64,000 bases of DNA from CAIWHR01 sp963779805 (GTDB taxonomy: Bacteria; Pseudomonadota; Gammaproteobacteria; Burkholderiales; Casimicrobiaceae): NCBI GenBank assembly GCA_963779805.1, contig CAVZZN010000003.1, positions 496,001 to 560,000 of the forward strand, in the 5' to 3' direction. The notes beneath the pieces were generated by a model. That model was given only the letters and a program-made list of their open reading frames with translations. It did not search any database and was not told the DNA's origin. The position numbers were made by a program, and so were the translations under genes. This document shows positions 28,400 through 38,734 of this stretch, in pieces; position 1 is the stretch's first letter; every line of letters begins with the position of its first letter.

Positions 28400-28441
28400 A
28401 AGACCAAAACCTACGTGTGCGGGCAAAGCGCTTCCGCACGC
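28400..28441 (+). repeat. hairpin repeat, copy A (plus orientation)
   Basis: AAGACCAAAACCTAC (28400-28414), starting on the base after the ruvC stop, is followed at once by a hairpin: GTGTGCGG pairs with CCGCACGC (one G-T pair) around an 11-base loop. The 15-mer differs by one base from the copies at 60845-60859 and 62518-62532, which are also next to hairpins. See the findings. Confidence 0.6.
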
Positions 28442-28461
28442 AGTTCAAGGAAACCCCGGCG

Positions 28462-29140
28462 ATGCCATTACGCCTCGAAGCGGTGCCCGCGGCCGTGATC
28501 TTCGACATGGACGGCCTGATGCTCGACACCGAGCCGCTCGCGGCCCGGGCGTGGACGCATGCGGCACACGCGATCGGGATCCATTTCGACGACGGCGTCT
28601 CGCCTCGGCTGATCGGGCGCAACTTCGCGGACTGCGAGGCGCTGATCCGCGAGCATCACGGCGACGACTATCCGGTTGCGGACGCTCATGCGGTCGTGGC
28701 ACGCGGCGTACGACGCCATCGTCGCGCGCGAGGGCATCGTGCGCAAGCCGGGCCTCGCGGAGCTTCTCGAGTGGCTCGAATCGCGCTCGATTCCCAAGGC
28801 CGTGGCCACCTCGACGCGGCGCTCGCGCGCGGAAGCGAAGCTGCGCGAAACGAGCCTGCTGCATCGGTTCGACGCCATCGTGGCGGGCGACGAGGTCGCG
28901 CGCGGCAAGCCCGAGCCCGACATCTTCCTGCGCGCGGCCGACCTGCTCGCAACGGCCCCGACGCGCTGCATGGTGCTGGAGGACTCGGAGCCGGGCGTGC
29001 TCGCCGCACTCGCCGGGGGGATGGTGCCGGTCATGGTGCCCGATCTGCTGCCGCCCTCGCCCGCGCTCCTCGCGTACGAGGTGACGGTCATGCGCTCCCT
29101 GCACGACGTGCTCGCGCAGCTTTGCGCGCTGGCGCCGTAG
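28462..29140 (+). CDS. HAD-superfamily hydrolase, beta-phosphoglucomutase-like (one single-base insertion)
   Basis: Haloacid-dehalogenase phosphatase, subfamily IA. Motif I is VIFDMDGLMLDTEPLA, a helical cap follows, and motif II/III are VATSTRRSRAEAKLRE and GKPEPDIFLRAADLL with VLEDSEPGVLAAL as motif IV. An extra base near 28684 separates the two frames; corrected length is 225 residues. The D-x-D start with 'MLDTEP' is common in mutases and sugar-phosphate phosphatases; substrate unknown. It interrupts ruvC and ruvA. Confidence 0.87.
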
Positions 29141-29192
29141 CCGGGGCGATGCGCGCCACGTGCGATAATGGTCGATTCTTAAGCCCCGGATC

Positions 29193-29774
29193 ATGATCGG
29201 TCGCCTCTCCGGAGTCCTGCTCGAAAAGAATCCGCCGCAGGTCCTCGTCGACGTCCAGGGCGTCGCCTACGAGGTGGACGTGCCGATGAGCACGTTCTAC
29301 AACCTGCCGGCGACGGGCGAGCGTGTCGCATTGTTCACGCATCTCGTCGTGCGCGAGGATGCGCATCTGCTCTTCGGGTTCGGCAGCGAGAACGAGCGCC
29401 GCGCTTTCCGGCAGCTGCTCAAGATCAGCGGGGTCGGCGCGCGCACGGCGCTGTCGGTGCTGTCGGGACTTTCGGTCGCCGAGCTCGCGCAGGCCGTCAC
29501 GATGCAGGACGCCGGACGGCTCACGAAGATTCCGGGCATCGGCAAGAAGACCGCGGAACGCCTGCTGCTCGAGCTGAAGGACAAGCTCGGCGCGGATCTC
29601 ACGGCGAGCATCGGCGTCAACCGGCCCGCGGCGGTATCCTCCGACGTGCTGAATGCGCTGCTCGCCCTCGGCTACAGCGAGCGCGAAGCCGTCGGTGCGG
29701 TGAAGCAGTTGCCCCAGGGCGTTGCGGTGAGCGACGGCATCCGGCAGTCGCTGAAGCTGCTCGCCAAGGCATGA
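29193..29774 (+). CDS. ruvA: Holliday junction branch-migration protein RuvA
   Basis: Tetrameric junction-binding partner of RuvB. The 193-residue product has domain I MIGRLSGVLLEKNPPQVLVD, the helix-hairpin-helix domain LLKISGVGARTALSVLSGLS and IPGIGKKTAERLLLELKDKL, and the C-terminal RuvB-binding domain ALLALGYSEREAVGAVKQL. The frame is intact. The stop overlaps the start of a 59-residue ORF (ATGA). Confidence 0.97.
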   Translation: MIGRLSGVLLEKNPPQVLVDVQGVAYEVDVPMSTFYNLPATGERVALFTHLVVREDAHLLFGFGSENERRAFRQLLKISGVGARTALSVLSGLSVAELAQAVTMQDAGRLTKIPGIGKKTAERLLLELKDKLGADLTASIGVNRPAAVSSDVLNALLALGYSEREAVGAVKQLPQGVAVSDGIRQSLKLLAKA

Positions 29775-29950
29775 GCGCGCCGGGCCGCCCCAAGCGCGAA
29801 TACCGGAGTGCGCAGCACGAAGGTAGTCCAAAGCGCGCCATGTCGTCCACCCATCAGGGGTTCCTGCGCGACATCGAGGTATCGGCCGGGCTCCTCTCGA
29901 TGACCGATCCCTTCTTCGCGCGAGTCCCGGCGCGCAGCGCGCGGGATTGA
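29771..29950 (+). CDS. 59-residue ORF between ruvA and ruvB
   Basis: An open frame from ATG 29771, overlapping the ruvA stop by 4 bases, to TGA 29948-29950, three bases before the ruvB start. It fills almost the whole ruvA-ruvB gap. The product begins MSAPGRPKREYRSAQHEGSP and is basic in its first half. A second in-frame ATG at 29840 would give 36 residues. I do not recognise it. Packing into the operon with a stop/start overlap favours translation, but codon evidence alone is weak. Confidence 0.45.
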   Translation: MSAPGRPKREYRSAQHEGSPKRAMSSTHQGFLRDIEVSAGLLSMTDPFFARVPARSARD

Positions 29951-29953
29951 AGC

Positions 29954-31006
29954 ATGGCGATCGAAAACGACCAGCTCAACCGCCTCGTGGGCGCGAAGAC
30001 GGCGGGCGTGCACGAGGAAGTGGTCGAGCGCGCGTTGCGTCCGCGCGCTCTCGACGAGTACGTCGGCCAGGAGAAGATCCGCGCGCAGCTTTCGATCTTC
30101 GTGGAGGCCGCGCGCCGGCGCAAGGAAGCGCTCGATCACGTGCTGCTGTTCGGACCACCGGGGCTCGGCAAGACGACGCTCTCCCACATCATCGCGCACG
30201 AGCTCGGCGTGAACCTGCGCCAGACCTCCGGCCCGGTGCTCGAGCGCGCCGGGGACCTCGCCGCGCTGCTCACCAACCTCGAGCCCAACGACGTGCTGTT
30301 CATCGACGAGATCCATCGCCTCTCGCCGGTGGTCGAGGAGATCCTGTATCCCGCGCTCGAGGATTTCCAGATCGACATCATGATCGGCGAAGGGCCGGCG
30401 GCACGCAGCGTCAAGCTCGACCTGCCGCCGTTCACGCTGGTCGGCGCGACGACGCGCGCGGGCATGCTCACCAATCCGCTGCGCGACCGGTTCGGGATCG
30501 TCGCGCGCCTCGAGTTCTACACGCCGGAGGAGCTGACGCGGATCGTGACGCGTTCGGCGGGCCTGCTCGAGATCGCCATCGATCCTGCCGGCGCGCTCGA
30601 GATCGCACGGCGTTCGCGCGGCACGCCGCGCATCGCGAATCGCCTGCTGCGTCGGGTGCGTGACTACGCGCAGGTCCGCGCCGACGGGGACATCACGCGC
30701 GAGGTCGCGGACGCCGCGCTCACGATGCTCGACGTCGACCGCGTCGGTCTCGACGTGATGGACCGCAAGCTGCTGCAGACCGTGCTCGACAAGTTCGCGG
30801 GCGGACCGGTGGGTGTCGACAATCTCGCTGCGGCCATCGGCGAGGAGCGCGACACGATCGAGGACGTGCTCGAGCCCTTCCTGATCCAGCAGGGCTACCT
30901 GCAGCGCACGTCGCGGGGACGCATGGCCACCGTGCTGTCGTACCGCCACTTCGGCCTCACGCCGCCCGGCGCTGCCGGTGCGACCGATCTCTTTCCGGGC
31001 GAGTGA
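29954..31006 (+). CDS. ruvB: Holliday junction helicase RuvB
   Basis: AAA+ motor for branch migration. The 350-residue protein contains LRPRALDEYVGQEKIRAQL, Walker A LFGPPGLGKTTLSHI, Walker B LFIDEIHRLSPVVEEI, the sensor LVGATTRAGMLTNPLRDRFG and the C-terminal winged helix with GGPVGVDNLAAAIGEERDT. Complete and intact. Confidence 0.98.
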   Translation: MAIENDQLNRLVGAKTAGVHEEVVERALRPRALDEYVGQEKIRAQLSIFVEAARRRKEALDHVLLFGPPGLGKTTLSHIIAHELGVNLRQTSGPVLERAGDLAALLTNLEPNDVLFIDEIHRLSPVVEEILYPALEDFQIDIMIGEGPAARSVKLDLPPFTLVGATTRAGMLTNPLRDRFGIVARLEFYTPEELTRIVTRSAGLLEIAIDPAGALEIARRSRGTPRIANRLLRRVRDYAQVRADGDITREVADAALTMLDVDRVGLDVMDRKLLQTVLDKFAGGPVGVDNLAAAIGEERDTIEDVLEPFLIQQGYLQRTSRGRMATVLSYRHFGLTPPGAAGATDLFPGE

Positions 31007-31015
31007 GCGCGTAGC

Positions 31016-31486
31016 GTGACCGCATCGCCGAGCGCAGCGGCACCCCCCGATGCGGCAGGCGCGGGGACCCTTCGGCCGTTCCGGTTTCCGGTTCGCGTGT
31101 ACTACGAGGACACCGATGCCGCGGGCGTGGTGTATTACGCCAATTACCTGCGCTACATGGAGCGCGCACGCACCGAGTGGCTCGGCGCGCTCGGGATGGA
31201 GCTCGTGGCGCTCGAGCGGGAACACCGCGTCGCCTTCGTGGTCCACCGCGTGGACATCGAATACCTGCGGCCCGCGCGGCTCGGCGACCGGCTCGACGTG
31301 AGCGTCGCCGTCGTGGCGCGCGGGCGCTCCCGTCTGGTCATCGACCAGGCGATCCGGCGCGCCGATGAAGTGCTCACGCGGGCCCGCGTCACGCTCGCCT
31401 GCCTCGATGCTGCACAATGGCGCCCGGCGCGCATGCCAGCCAGGCTCGCCGCCGTGCTCCTCAACGCGATCGAAACCATCCGATGA
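31016..31486 (+). CDS. ybgC: YbgC-type acyl-CoA thioesterase
   Basis: Hot-dog-fold thioesterase at the head of the tol-pal cluster. The 156-residue product carries VRVYYEDTDAAGVVYYANYL with the catalytic Asp, followed by RYMERARTEWL and HRVDIEYLRPARLGDRLDV. It has a 25-residue N-terminal extension rich in Ala/Pro if GTG 31016 is the start. Its stop overlaps tolQ by 4 bases. Confidence 0.93.
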   Translation: MTASPSAAAPPDAAGAGTLRPFRFPVRVYYEDTDAAGVVYYANYLRYMERARTEWLGALGMELVALEREHRVAFVVHRVDIEYLRPARLGDRLDVSVAVVARGRSRLVIDQAIRRADEVLTRARVTLACLDAAQWRPARMPARLAAVLLNAIETIR

Positions 31487-32151
31487 ACGTCCATCCCGAC
31501 CTGTCCTTCATCGCCCTCATCTCGCACGCCTCGGTGGTGGTGCAGGGCATCCTGCTGCTGCTCGCCTTCCTCTCGCTGTGGTCGTGGTCGCACATCTTCG
31601 TGAAGATGTTCCAGCTGAAGCGCACGACCGGCGACACCAACCGCTTCGAGGAGGAGTTCTGGAAAGGCGGCGACCTTTCGGCGCTCTACCTGCGCGCGAC
31701 CCAGGCGCGCGCGCCGGGCAGCATGGAGCTCATCTTCAGCGCGGGCTTCCGCGAGTACTCGAAGCATCGCAAGCAAGGCAGCAGCTCCGCCGTGACGCTC
31801 GACAGCGCGCGGCGCGCGATGCGCGCGGCCTACCAGCGCGAGATCGACACCCTCGAAGCCCACCTCGCGGGCCTCGCGACCGTGGGCTCCGTGAGCCCGT
31901 ACATCGGCCTCTTCGGTACGGTGTGGGGGATCATGAATGCGTTCCGCGGCCTCGCGAACGTGAGCCAGGCCACCCTCGCGCAGGTGGCGCCCGGCATCGC
32001 CGAGGCGCTCGTCGCCACTGCGATCGGCCTCTTCGCCGCGATTCCCGCCGTGGTCGCGTACAACCGCTACACGCACGACGTGGATCGTCTCGCCGTGCGC
32101 TACGAGACCTTCATCGAGGAGTTCTCGAACATCCTCCAGCGCCAGGCCTGA
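31483..32151 (+). CDS. tolQ: TolQ, proton-channel subunit
   Basis: Inner-membrane protein that with TolR uses the proton motive force to energise TolA. The 222-residue protein has a first span (VVVQGILLLLAFLSLWSW) and two further spans within LATVGSVSPYIGLFGTVWGI and GIAEALVATAIGLFAAIPAV, with the family's proton-path Thr/Ser positions. The frame is intact. Confidence 0.96.
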   Translation: MNVHPDLSFIALISHASVVVQGILLLLAFLSLWSWSHIFVKMFQLKRTTGDTNRFEEEFWKGGDLSALYLRATQARAPGSMELIFSAGFREYSKHRKQGSSSAVTLDSARRAMRAAYQREIDTLEAHLAGLATVGSVSPYIGLFGTVWGIMNAFRGLANVSQATLAQVAPGIAEALVATAIGLFAAIPAVVAYNRYTHDVDRLAVRYETFIEEFSNILQRQA

Positions 32152-32155
32152 CGCC

Positions 32156-32572
32156 ATGCCGCGCCCGCGCAAGACGATCAACCAGATCAACGTCGTGCCT
32201 TACATCGACGTGATGCTGGTCCTGCTCGTGATCTTCATGGTCACGGCGCCGCTCATCACCCCGGGCGAGATCGAGCTGCCTTCGGTGGGCAGCAAGCCGG
32301 CGGTGCCCGTCGCGCCGCTGACGGTGCGCGTGTCGCGCAACGGCGAGCTCTCGTTTCGCGACATGCAGTCCGGTGGACGCGAGGTCAAGGCGTCCCTCGA
32401 CGACATCATTGCGCGCGTCAAGAGCAAGCAAGGCGGCGCGGTGCAGGCGCAGGCCGTGGTCATCGAGGCCGACAAGGCGGTGCGCTACGAGAAGGTCGTG
32501 GACGTGCTCGATGCGCTGCAGCGAGGCGGTGCGCAGAAGGTGGGGCTCATGGTGCAGCCCCCGAAGAAGTAG
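32156..32572 (+). CDS. tolR: TolR, proton-channel subunit
   Basis: ExbD/TolR-family protein with one membrane span. The 138-residue product has KTINQINVVPYIDVMLVLLV with the proton-carrying Asp of the transmembrane helix (PYIDVMLVLL), then the periplasmic domain ending KVVDVLDALQRGGAQKVGL. It lies 4 bases after tolQ. Confidence 0.96.
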   Translation: MPRPRKTINQINVVPYIDVMLVLLVIFMVTAPLITPGEIELPSVGSKPAVPVAPLTVRVSRNGELSFRDMQSGGREVKASLDDIIARVKSKQGGAVQAQAVVIEADKAVRYEKVVDVLDALQRGGAQKVGLMVQPPKK

Positions 32573-32577
32573 TCCGC

Positions 32578-33526
32578 ATGGCTGCGCCGCGTCATGGCAC
32601 GGCTGCCCGCACCAACCGCCGCGGGCTCGCGATCGCGCTCGCGGTCGCGGTGCACGCGTTGTTCGTCGGCGTGCTGGTGTTCTCGCTGCGGTGGCAGAAC
32701 CGGCCGGAAAGCGTGACCGCCGAGCTCTACGCGCCGCCGGTCGATGCGCCGGCGACGCAGCCCGTGCCCAAGCCGAAGCCTCCGCCCGCGCAGCCCAAGC
32801 CGGAGCCGAAACCCGAGCCGAAGCCTGAGCCGAAGCCCGCGCCGACGCCGGTGCCGCCACCGCCTCCGCCCGAGCCCAAGGTCGCGCGCCCCGACCCGGA
32901 GATCGCGCTCAAGGCGAAGAAGGAAGAGGAGCGCAAGCGCATCGAGCGCGAGAGGGAGGAAGAAGGCGGCGAAGAAGGAGGCGGCGGCGAAGAAGGAAGC
33001 GGAGAAGCAGGAGCTCGCGCGGCGCGAAGCCGAGAAGGCCGCGCTCGAGAAACGCGAGCGCGACCGGATCCTCGCCGAGCAGAAGAAGGAGGAGGAGCGA
33101 CGTCTGGCCGAGGCGCGCGAGCGCCAGGCGCAGGAGGCCGAAGCGATGAGGGAGCAGGCCGCGCGCGAGCGGCAGGCCAATCTCGAGGCGCAGTTGAGAG
33201 CGCAGGCCGAGGCGGAGGGAAAGGCCCGCGCCAAGGCAGCGAACCAGCGCGCGTTCGACGAGTACGTGGGGCGGATCCGCCAGAAGGTGCGCAGCTACGT
33301 GAACGCGCCGGACATCCCGGGCAACCCCGAAGCCGAGTTCGAAGTGATCCAGCTCCCCACCGGGGAAGTCCTGTCGACCAGGCTCGTCAAGTCGAGCGGA
33401 GCGCCGGCCTACGACGACGCGGTGCAGCGCGCCATTCTCAAGGCATCCCCGCTGCCGCTCCCACCCCCCGACCACCGCGAGCTCTTCTCGCGTGTTCTGC
33501 GGCTCAAGTTCCGGCCGCGCGAGTAG
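32578..33526 (+). CDS. tolA: TolA (one single-base insertion)
   Basis: Inner-membrane protein that spans the periplasm to contact TolB and Pal. The N-terminal span is GLAIALAVAVHALFVGVLVF; a Pro/Lys/Glu repeat follows (PKPEPKPEPKPEPKP), then a long charged helix and a C-terminal TonB-like domain (QRAFDEYVGRIRQKVRSYVN to LRLKFRPRE). An extra G near 32961, in the charged helix, separates the two frames; corrected length is 315 residues. No tolB or pal follows: the next gene is convergent. Confidence 0.9.
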
Positions 33527-33584
33527 CGCCTCGCCGCAACGGCCGCTCGCCCCCGGGTCGGATCAGCCGGCCGGCAAACCCGCC

Positions 33585-35295
33585 CTACGCCTGCTCGGCG
33601 AAGTCGCGCGCCTTCTTCTGGACGACCTGGATCGCGGCCCAGGTCCACTCGTTGCGCTGCTCGATCACGTGGCGCAGGGCCATCGTGTACACCGAGCGTC
33701 CGGTCATCAGCATGAGCTCGCGGCCCTCGACGTACTCGCTCGTGGGCACGATGACGGTCTTGATGTTGAGCGGCTTGTCCGGGCGCGAGGGTGGCGGCAG
33801 GTAGAGCCCGTCGAAGCGCGCACCCGTGGTCGAGATGTCGACGCCGTCCATCTCGATGCGATAGTCGTCCGAGCTGTCCTTGCGCAGCATGTTGAGCGAC
33901 ACCGGCACCGCGCGTTGCGCGATGACCGACAGCCCGGCCTCGGCTTCGTCGTTGCTCGCCTTGTTGAGGCGACGCACGATGCCGATCACCCAGTCGCCGA
34001 GATCGGACTGCCGCACGGCGACGAGCGAGCCGAGCTGCAGGCTCTGGCCGATGCCCCCGGATGCGGCGATGCGCAGGCCCGCGACGCTGCGGTCCTTCAC
34101 CTGCCACAAGGGATCGCTGAACTGCGACAGCGACATGATCATCGAGTCGCGCTCTTCCTGCAGTTGCCGCAGGGGGCGCGAGCCGTCGTTCACGGCGAAC
34201 ACCTCGATGTGCTCCGAATCCTGCGCGTCGACCACGACTTCCTCCACCGCGAGATCGCGGCAGATGCGGCCGAGGCCCACGCGCACCTTGGCGCTCACCT
34301 GCACGGGGATGCGCGGCCCGCGGCGCATGTCGGCATTGAGGCTCGGCGCCAGCGCGGGACGCAGCCGCTCGAGCACGGCCACGCGCTGCGCGTTGAGCGA
34401 CGGCTGCGGGCGAGGGCTTCTCCGCGGCAACGGCGCGGCGCAGGCTGAAGATCGCGCGCTCGAGCTGCTCGGCGAGGGGCGTGGTGTCCAGGTAGCGCAA
34501 CGACTCGCCGGTTTCCTTGCCGGTGCGGCGCACGAGGCCGACCTTGCCCTCGAGGTTGACCACGAAGCCGTCCTTCGTGCGCGGCGTCACCTCCAGCGCG
34601 AGCTTGCGGCTCCACACGCGGATCTGCGCGCTCGCCCAGTCGATCTCGAGCGGCGTCAGGTTGCCGGTGTTGAGCTGGTGCATCAGGAGCACGAAGACGT
34701 ACTCCTGCTCGATGGTCCACTGCGTCTTGTTCGAGCTCGAATCGACGAGCGACGTCGGCGCGCGGTCGATGCCGAGCTCCACCGCCTTCAGGTAGAGCTT
34801 GTGCAGCTCCATCCACTTCGCCGGGATCCAGCGCTCGAAGCGGAACACGCGCAGCTTGGAGTCGGTGCCGTAGTAATGGATCACCCGCGCGAAGAGCATC
34901 GGCAGCAGCGTCTTCCAGCGCGCCGCGGACGGCTGGCGCACGGCCTGGTCCAGCGCCGTCTTGTACGCAAAGACGAAGCCCTGCGTCATCTCCTGCAGCG
35001 CCTGCCACACCCGGTAGGCGAGCTTGGGCGACGCCTCGATGTTCTCGACGTACTGCTTGATGAGCTGGCGCCGGTCGGTCCCGAGAGCGGCGTCCAGGTA
35101 GCCGATCGCGCCGACCCGGTTGAGATCGACGGCCTTGCGGTTCTGCCGCATGCCCTCGAACGCGCGCATGACCTCCTGCTGGCGCGTCATGACGTCGAGC
35201 GCCGGAAGCTGACGTAACCAGGCACCCGCCGAGCGCGGGCTCTGGAGGGGGTCGGTCGTGTCCTTGCCGGGCATGAGGAAGCCCAGCACGCTCAT
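33585..35295 (-). CDS. large cytosolic protein of unknown function with a PilZ-like motif (one single-base insertion)
   Basis: A 569-residue protein after removing one base near 34407. It starts MSVLGFLMPGKDTTDPLQSP and has no signal peptide or clear membrane span. The first two-thirds are helical and charged. The C-terminal third contains MDGVDISTTGARFDGLYLPP, where DISTTGARF resembles the D/N-x-S-x-x-G motif of PilZ domains that bind c-di-GMP, but a standard RxxxR partner is not evident. Similar proteins occur in other betaproteobacteria, I believe. Transcribed towards tolA. Confidence 0.6.
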
Positions 35296-35430
35296 TCCGT
35301 TCACGTCATCGGTTCCGAAAGGCTGCGCCGGCCGCCCGCCGGCTGTCTCAAGGATATCGGCTGCGAAGCGAGGAAGCGCGAGCGCCGATGCAACCTTCAA
35401 TGGTATCGGGATTGCGAGATGCGCGTCCGC

Positions 35431-35436
35431 TACAAT
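35431..35436 (+). promoter_or_regulatory. candidate -10 box upstream of the FKBP gene
   Basis: TACAAT lies about 90 bases before the FKBP start in the 232-base divergent region. No consensus -35 at the right spacing. The rest of the gap shows no other signal. Confidence 0.3.
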
Positions 35437-35527
35437 GGCGCGCCGTCCCGCCCCGCCGCCCGGGAGCGCCGCTGCACCTGCGCACTCGCGGCACCCCATC
35501 CCGGCAGCCTCGCTCGAAAGGTCATCC

Positions 35528-36046
35528 ATGTCGTCCTGCATCAGCTCGCGATCCGGCGCAAGGACTGCCGCCCTCGCAGCATCGCTCGCGCTGGCCCTGC
35601 TCGCCCCCATGGCGGCAGGCCAGGCGGGTGCCCCGAAATCAACGACTGCGAGTCCCGGCGCATCCGCACCAGGGCCGAGCAGCAATAACGGTGCCAAAAT
35701 GACCGAACTCCAGAAAATCGATGTCAAACAGGGTACTGGCGCTGAAGCCGCGAGCGGCAAGCGGGTCCGGGTGCACTACACAGGGTGGCTGTATGACGCT
35801 GCAGCGCCAGACCACCACGGTCGCAAGTTCGACAGCTCGCTCGATCGGGGCCAGCCCTTCGGCTTCGTGCTGGGCGCCGGCCAGGTGATCCGCGGCTGGG
35901 ACGAAGGGGTCGCCGGGATGAAGGTCGGCGGCAAGCGCACGCTGATCATCCCGCCCGAGATGGGCTACGGCGCGCGCGGCGCCGGCGGCGTCATTCCTCC
36001 CAACGCCACCCTCGTGTTCGACGTCGAGCTGCTGCAGGTCGATTAG
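35528..36046 (+). CDS. FKBP-type peptidyl-prolyl isomerase, probably exported
   Basis: PPIase of the FKBP family, 172 residues. An N-terminal hydrophobic segment, AALAASLALALLAPMAAGQA, looks like a signal peptide, followed by a Ser/Pro/Gly-rich linker. The FKBP domain covers residues 65-172: GKRVRVHYTGWLYD, KFDSSLDRGQPFGFVLG, GQVIRGWDEGVAGMKVGGKR, and IPPEMGYGARGAGGVIPPNA. Active-site aromatic and Asp residues appear present. An internal ATG at 35699 (MTELQKIDVKQG) would give a cytosolic form. Confidence 0.92.
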   Translation: MSSCISSRSGARTAALAASLALALLAPMAAGQAGAPKSTTASPGASAPGPSSNNGAKMTELQKIDVKQGTGAEAASGKRVRVHYTGWLYDAAAPDHHGRKFDSSLDRGQPFGFVLGAGQVIRGWDEGVAGMKVGGKRTLIIPPEMGYGARGAGGVIPPNATLVFDVELLQVD

Positions 36047-36051
36047 CAGGC

Positions 36052-38728
36052 ATGATGTTGCCACGCGACAGCGCACCCCGCGCGATTCGCCGGCTGGATT
36101 ACCGGGCACCGGCGTTCCTGGTCGACACGATCGACCTCACGCTCGCGCTCGACCCGCGCGCAACGCAGGTCACGGCGACGATCGCGTTCCGGCGCAATCC
36201 GGATGCCAGCGCGGACGAGCGGCACGCGCCGCTCGTGCTCGAGGGCGAAGGCCAGCGTCGCGTGCGCGTCGCGCTCGACGGCGCGCCGCTCGATCCGGCG
36301 CGCTGCGTCCTCGGCGAATCGACGCTGACGGTGCTCGAGCCGCCCGCCGCGGGCGTGCTGACGGTGGAGTCCGAGATCGATCCGCAGGCCAACGCCGCCC
36401 TCGAAGGTCTCTACATCTCGAGCGGCGTGTTCTGCACGCAATGCGAGCCCGAGGGCTTCCGGCGCATCGCGTACTTCCCGGACCGGCCCGACGTGCTCGC
36501 GCGCTACACCGTCACGCTGATCGCGGACGCCGCGCGCTACCCCGTGCTGCTCGCCAACGGCAATCGCGTGGACGCGGGGCCGCTGCCCGGGCGGCCGTCA
36601 TTTCGCGAAATGGGTCGATCCGTTTCCGAAGCCCACGTATCTGTTCGCGGTCGTGGCCGGCGACATCGCGGCGCTGACGGACGAGTTCGTCACGATGTCG
36701 GGGCGCAGGGTCGCGCTCGAGATCTGGTCCACGCCCGCCAACCTGCCCCGCTGCCGCTACGCCATGGATGCGCTCAAGCGCGCGATGCGCTGGGACGAGG
36801 AGCGCTTCGGACGCGAGTACGACCTCGACACCTTCATGATCTTCTGCGCCGACGACTTCAACATGGGCGCGATGGAGAACAAGGGCCTCAACGTCTTCAA
36901 CAGCCGCCTCGTCCTCGCGCAGCCGGAAACGGCCACCGATGCGGACTTCCAGTCGATCGAAGGCGTGATCGGGCACGAGTACTTCCACAACTGGACCGGC
37001 AATCGCGTGACCTGCCGCGACTGGTTCCAGCTCTCGCTCAAGGAAGGTCTCACCGTCTTCCGCGACCAGGAGTTCTCGAGCGACCAGGGCTCGCGCGCCG
37101 TCGAGCGCGTCGGTGCCGTGGCGTTCCTGCGCGCGCATCAGTTCCCGGAGGACGCGGGCCCGATGGCGCATCCGATCCGTCCCGACGAGTACATGGAGAT
37201 CAACAACTTCTATACGAAGACCGTGTACGAGAAGGGTGCCGAGGTCATTCGCATGCAGCACACGCTGCTCGGCCGCGAGACCTTCCGCCGGGGCATGGAT
37301 CTGTACTTCGAGCGGCACGACGGCCGGGCGGTGACGTGCGACGACTTCGTGCAGGCGATGGAGGATGCCAGCGTCGCTGCGGGAGGGCCCGACCTGCAGC
37401 AGTTCCGGCGGTGGTATGCGCAGGCGGGCACCCCGATCGTGACCGCAGCGGGCGCATACGATGCAGCCGCACGCACCTACACGCTCGACCTCGCGCAGCG
37501 CACCCCGCCGACGCCCGGACAGCCGGAGAAGCTGCCGCTGCACATCCCGCTGGCGGTGGCGCTCGTCGCTCGCGACGGATGCGACCTTCCGCTGCACGTC
37601 GAGGGCGCGACGGGCGCGGACGGCGACACCACGCGCGTGCTGCACTTGAGGGAGGAGCGCCAGCGCTTCGTCTTCGCGAACGTCGACGAAGCGCCGGTGC
37701 CGTCGCTGCTGCGCGACTTCTCCGCGCCGGTGCGGCTGCAGTTCGCGTACACGCCGCAGGAGCTCGCGTTCCTCGCCGCGCACGACCGCGATCCCGTGAA
37801 CCGCTGGGATGCCGCGCAGCGTACGTACGGCGATGCGATCCTCGAGCTCGCCGCGCAGCATGCGCGCGGCGAGGCGCTGCGCATCCCCGCCGCGCTCCTC
37901 GGTGTCGTCGCGCACCTTCTGCGCGACGACACGGCCGATCGCGCGCTCGTCGCCCTCGCGCTTGCCGCACCGGACCTTGCCTATCTTGCCGGCCTCGTCG
38001 ACACGATCGAGCTCGAGCCGCTCGTCGCCGCGCGCACGTTCGTCATGCGCGAGCTTGCGCGCGCGCTACGCGCCGACTTCGAGCACGCGTTTCACGCCAA
38101 TGCCGAGCACGAGGCGTATGCGCCGGTGCAGGCGCAGATCGGTCCGCGGAGCCTGCGCAACACGTGCCTGCGCTATCTCGGCCTGCTCGACGAGCCGGCA
38201 ACGCGCGCCCTCGCGCTCGAGCAGTACGATGGCGCCGACAACATGACCGATGCGATCGGGGCCCTCGCCGCGATCAACGACACCGCCTCGCGCGAGCGCG
38301 AGGCGCTGTTCGCGCGCTTCGAGGCGAAGTGGCGCGACGACCCGCTCGTGCTCGACAAGTGGTTCGCGCTGCAGGCGACGGCGGAGCGCCCCGACACGCT
38401 CGCCCGCGTGCGCATGCTGCTCGAGCACCCGAAGTTCAACGCCCGCAACCCCAATCGCATGCGCTCGCTGGTGGCGGCGTTCGCGCTGCGCAACTGGCCG
38501 GGATTCCATGCCCCCGACGGCAGCGGCTACGCGTTCGTGGCCGAGCAGGTGCTGCTCGCCGATCGCATCAACCCGCACGTGTCCTCGGGCCTCGCGAGCG
38601 CGTTCAATCACTGGCGGCGCTTCGCGGAACCGCGACGCACCCTGCAGCGCGAGGTGCTGCAGCGCATCGCGGCAACGCCGGACCTGTCGCCCGACCTGGC
38701 CGAGATCGTCGCGCGCAACCTCGCGTAG
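36052..38728 (+). CDS. pepN: aminopeptidase N, M1 family (one single-base insertion)
   Basis: Zinc aminopeptidase of broad specificity. The first frame covers the N-terminal domain from MMLPRDSAPRAIRRLDY; after an extra base near 36595 the sequence continues RHFAKWVDPFPKPTYLFAVV. The catalytic domain has the exopeptidase motif FNMGAMENKGLN and the zinc motif VIGHEYFHNWTGNRVT with the downstream Glu in LKEGLTVFRD. The C-terminal ARM-like domain is complete. Corrected length 891 residues, normal for the E. coli type. It starts 5 bases after the FKBP gene. Confidence 0.93.
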
Positions 38729-38734
38729 CGTGCT

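Noticed and set aside
32700..33250. Low-complexity Pro/Lys and Glu/Lys/Ala stretches as a novel repeat
   Set aside because: They are the normal proline-rich linker and long helical domain of TolA.
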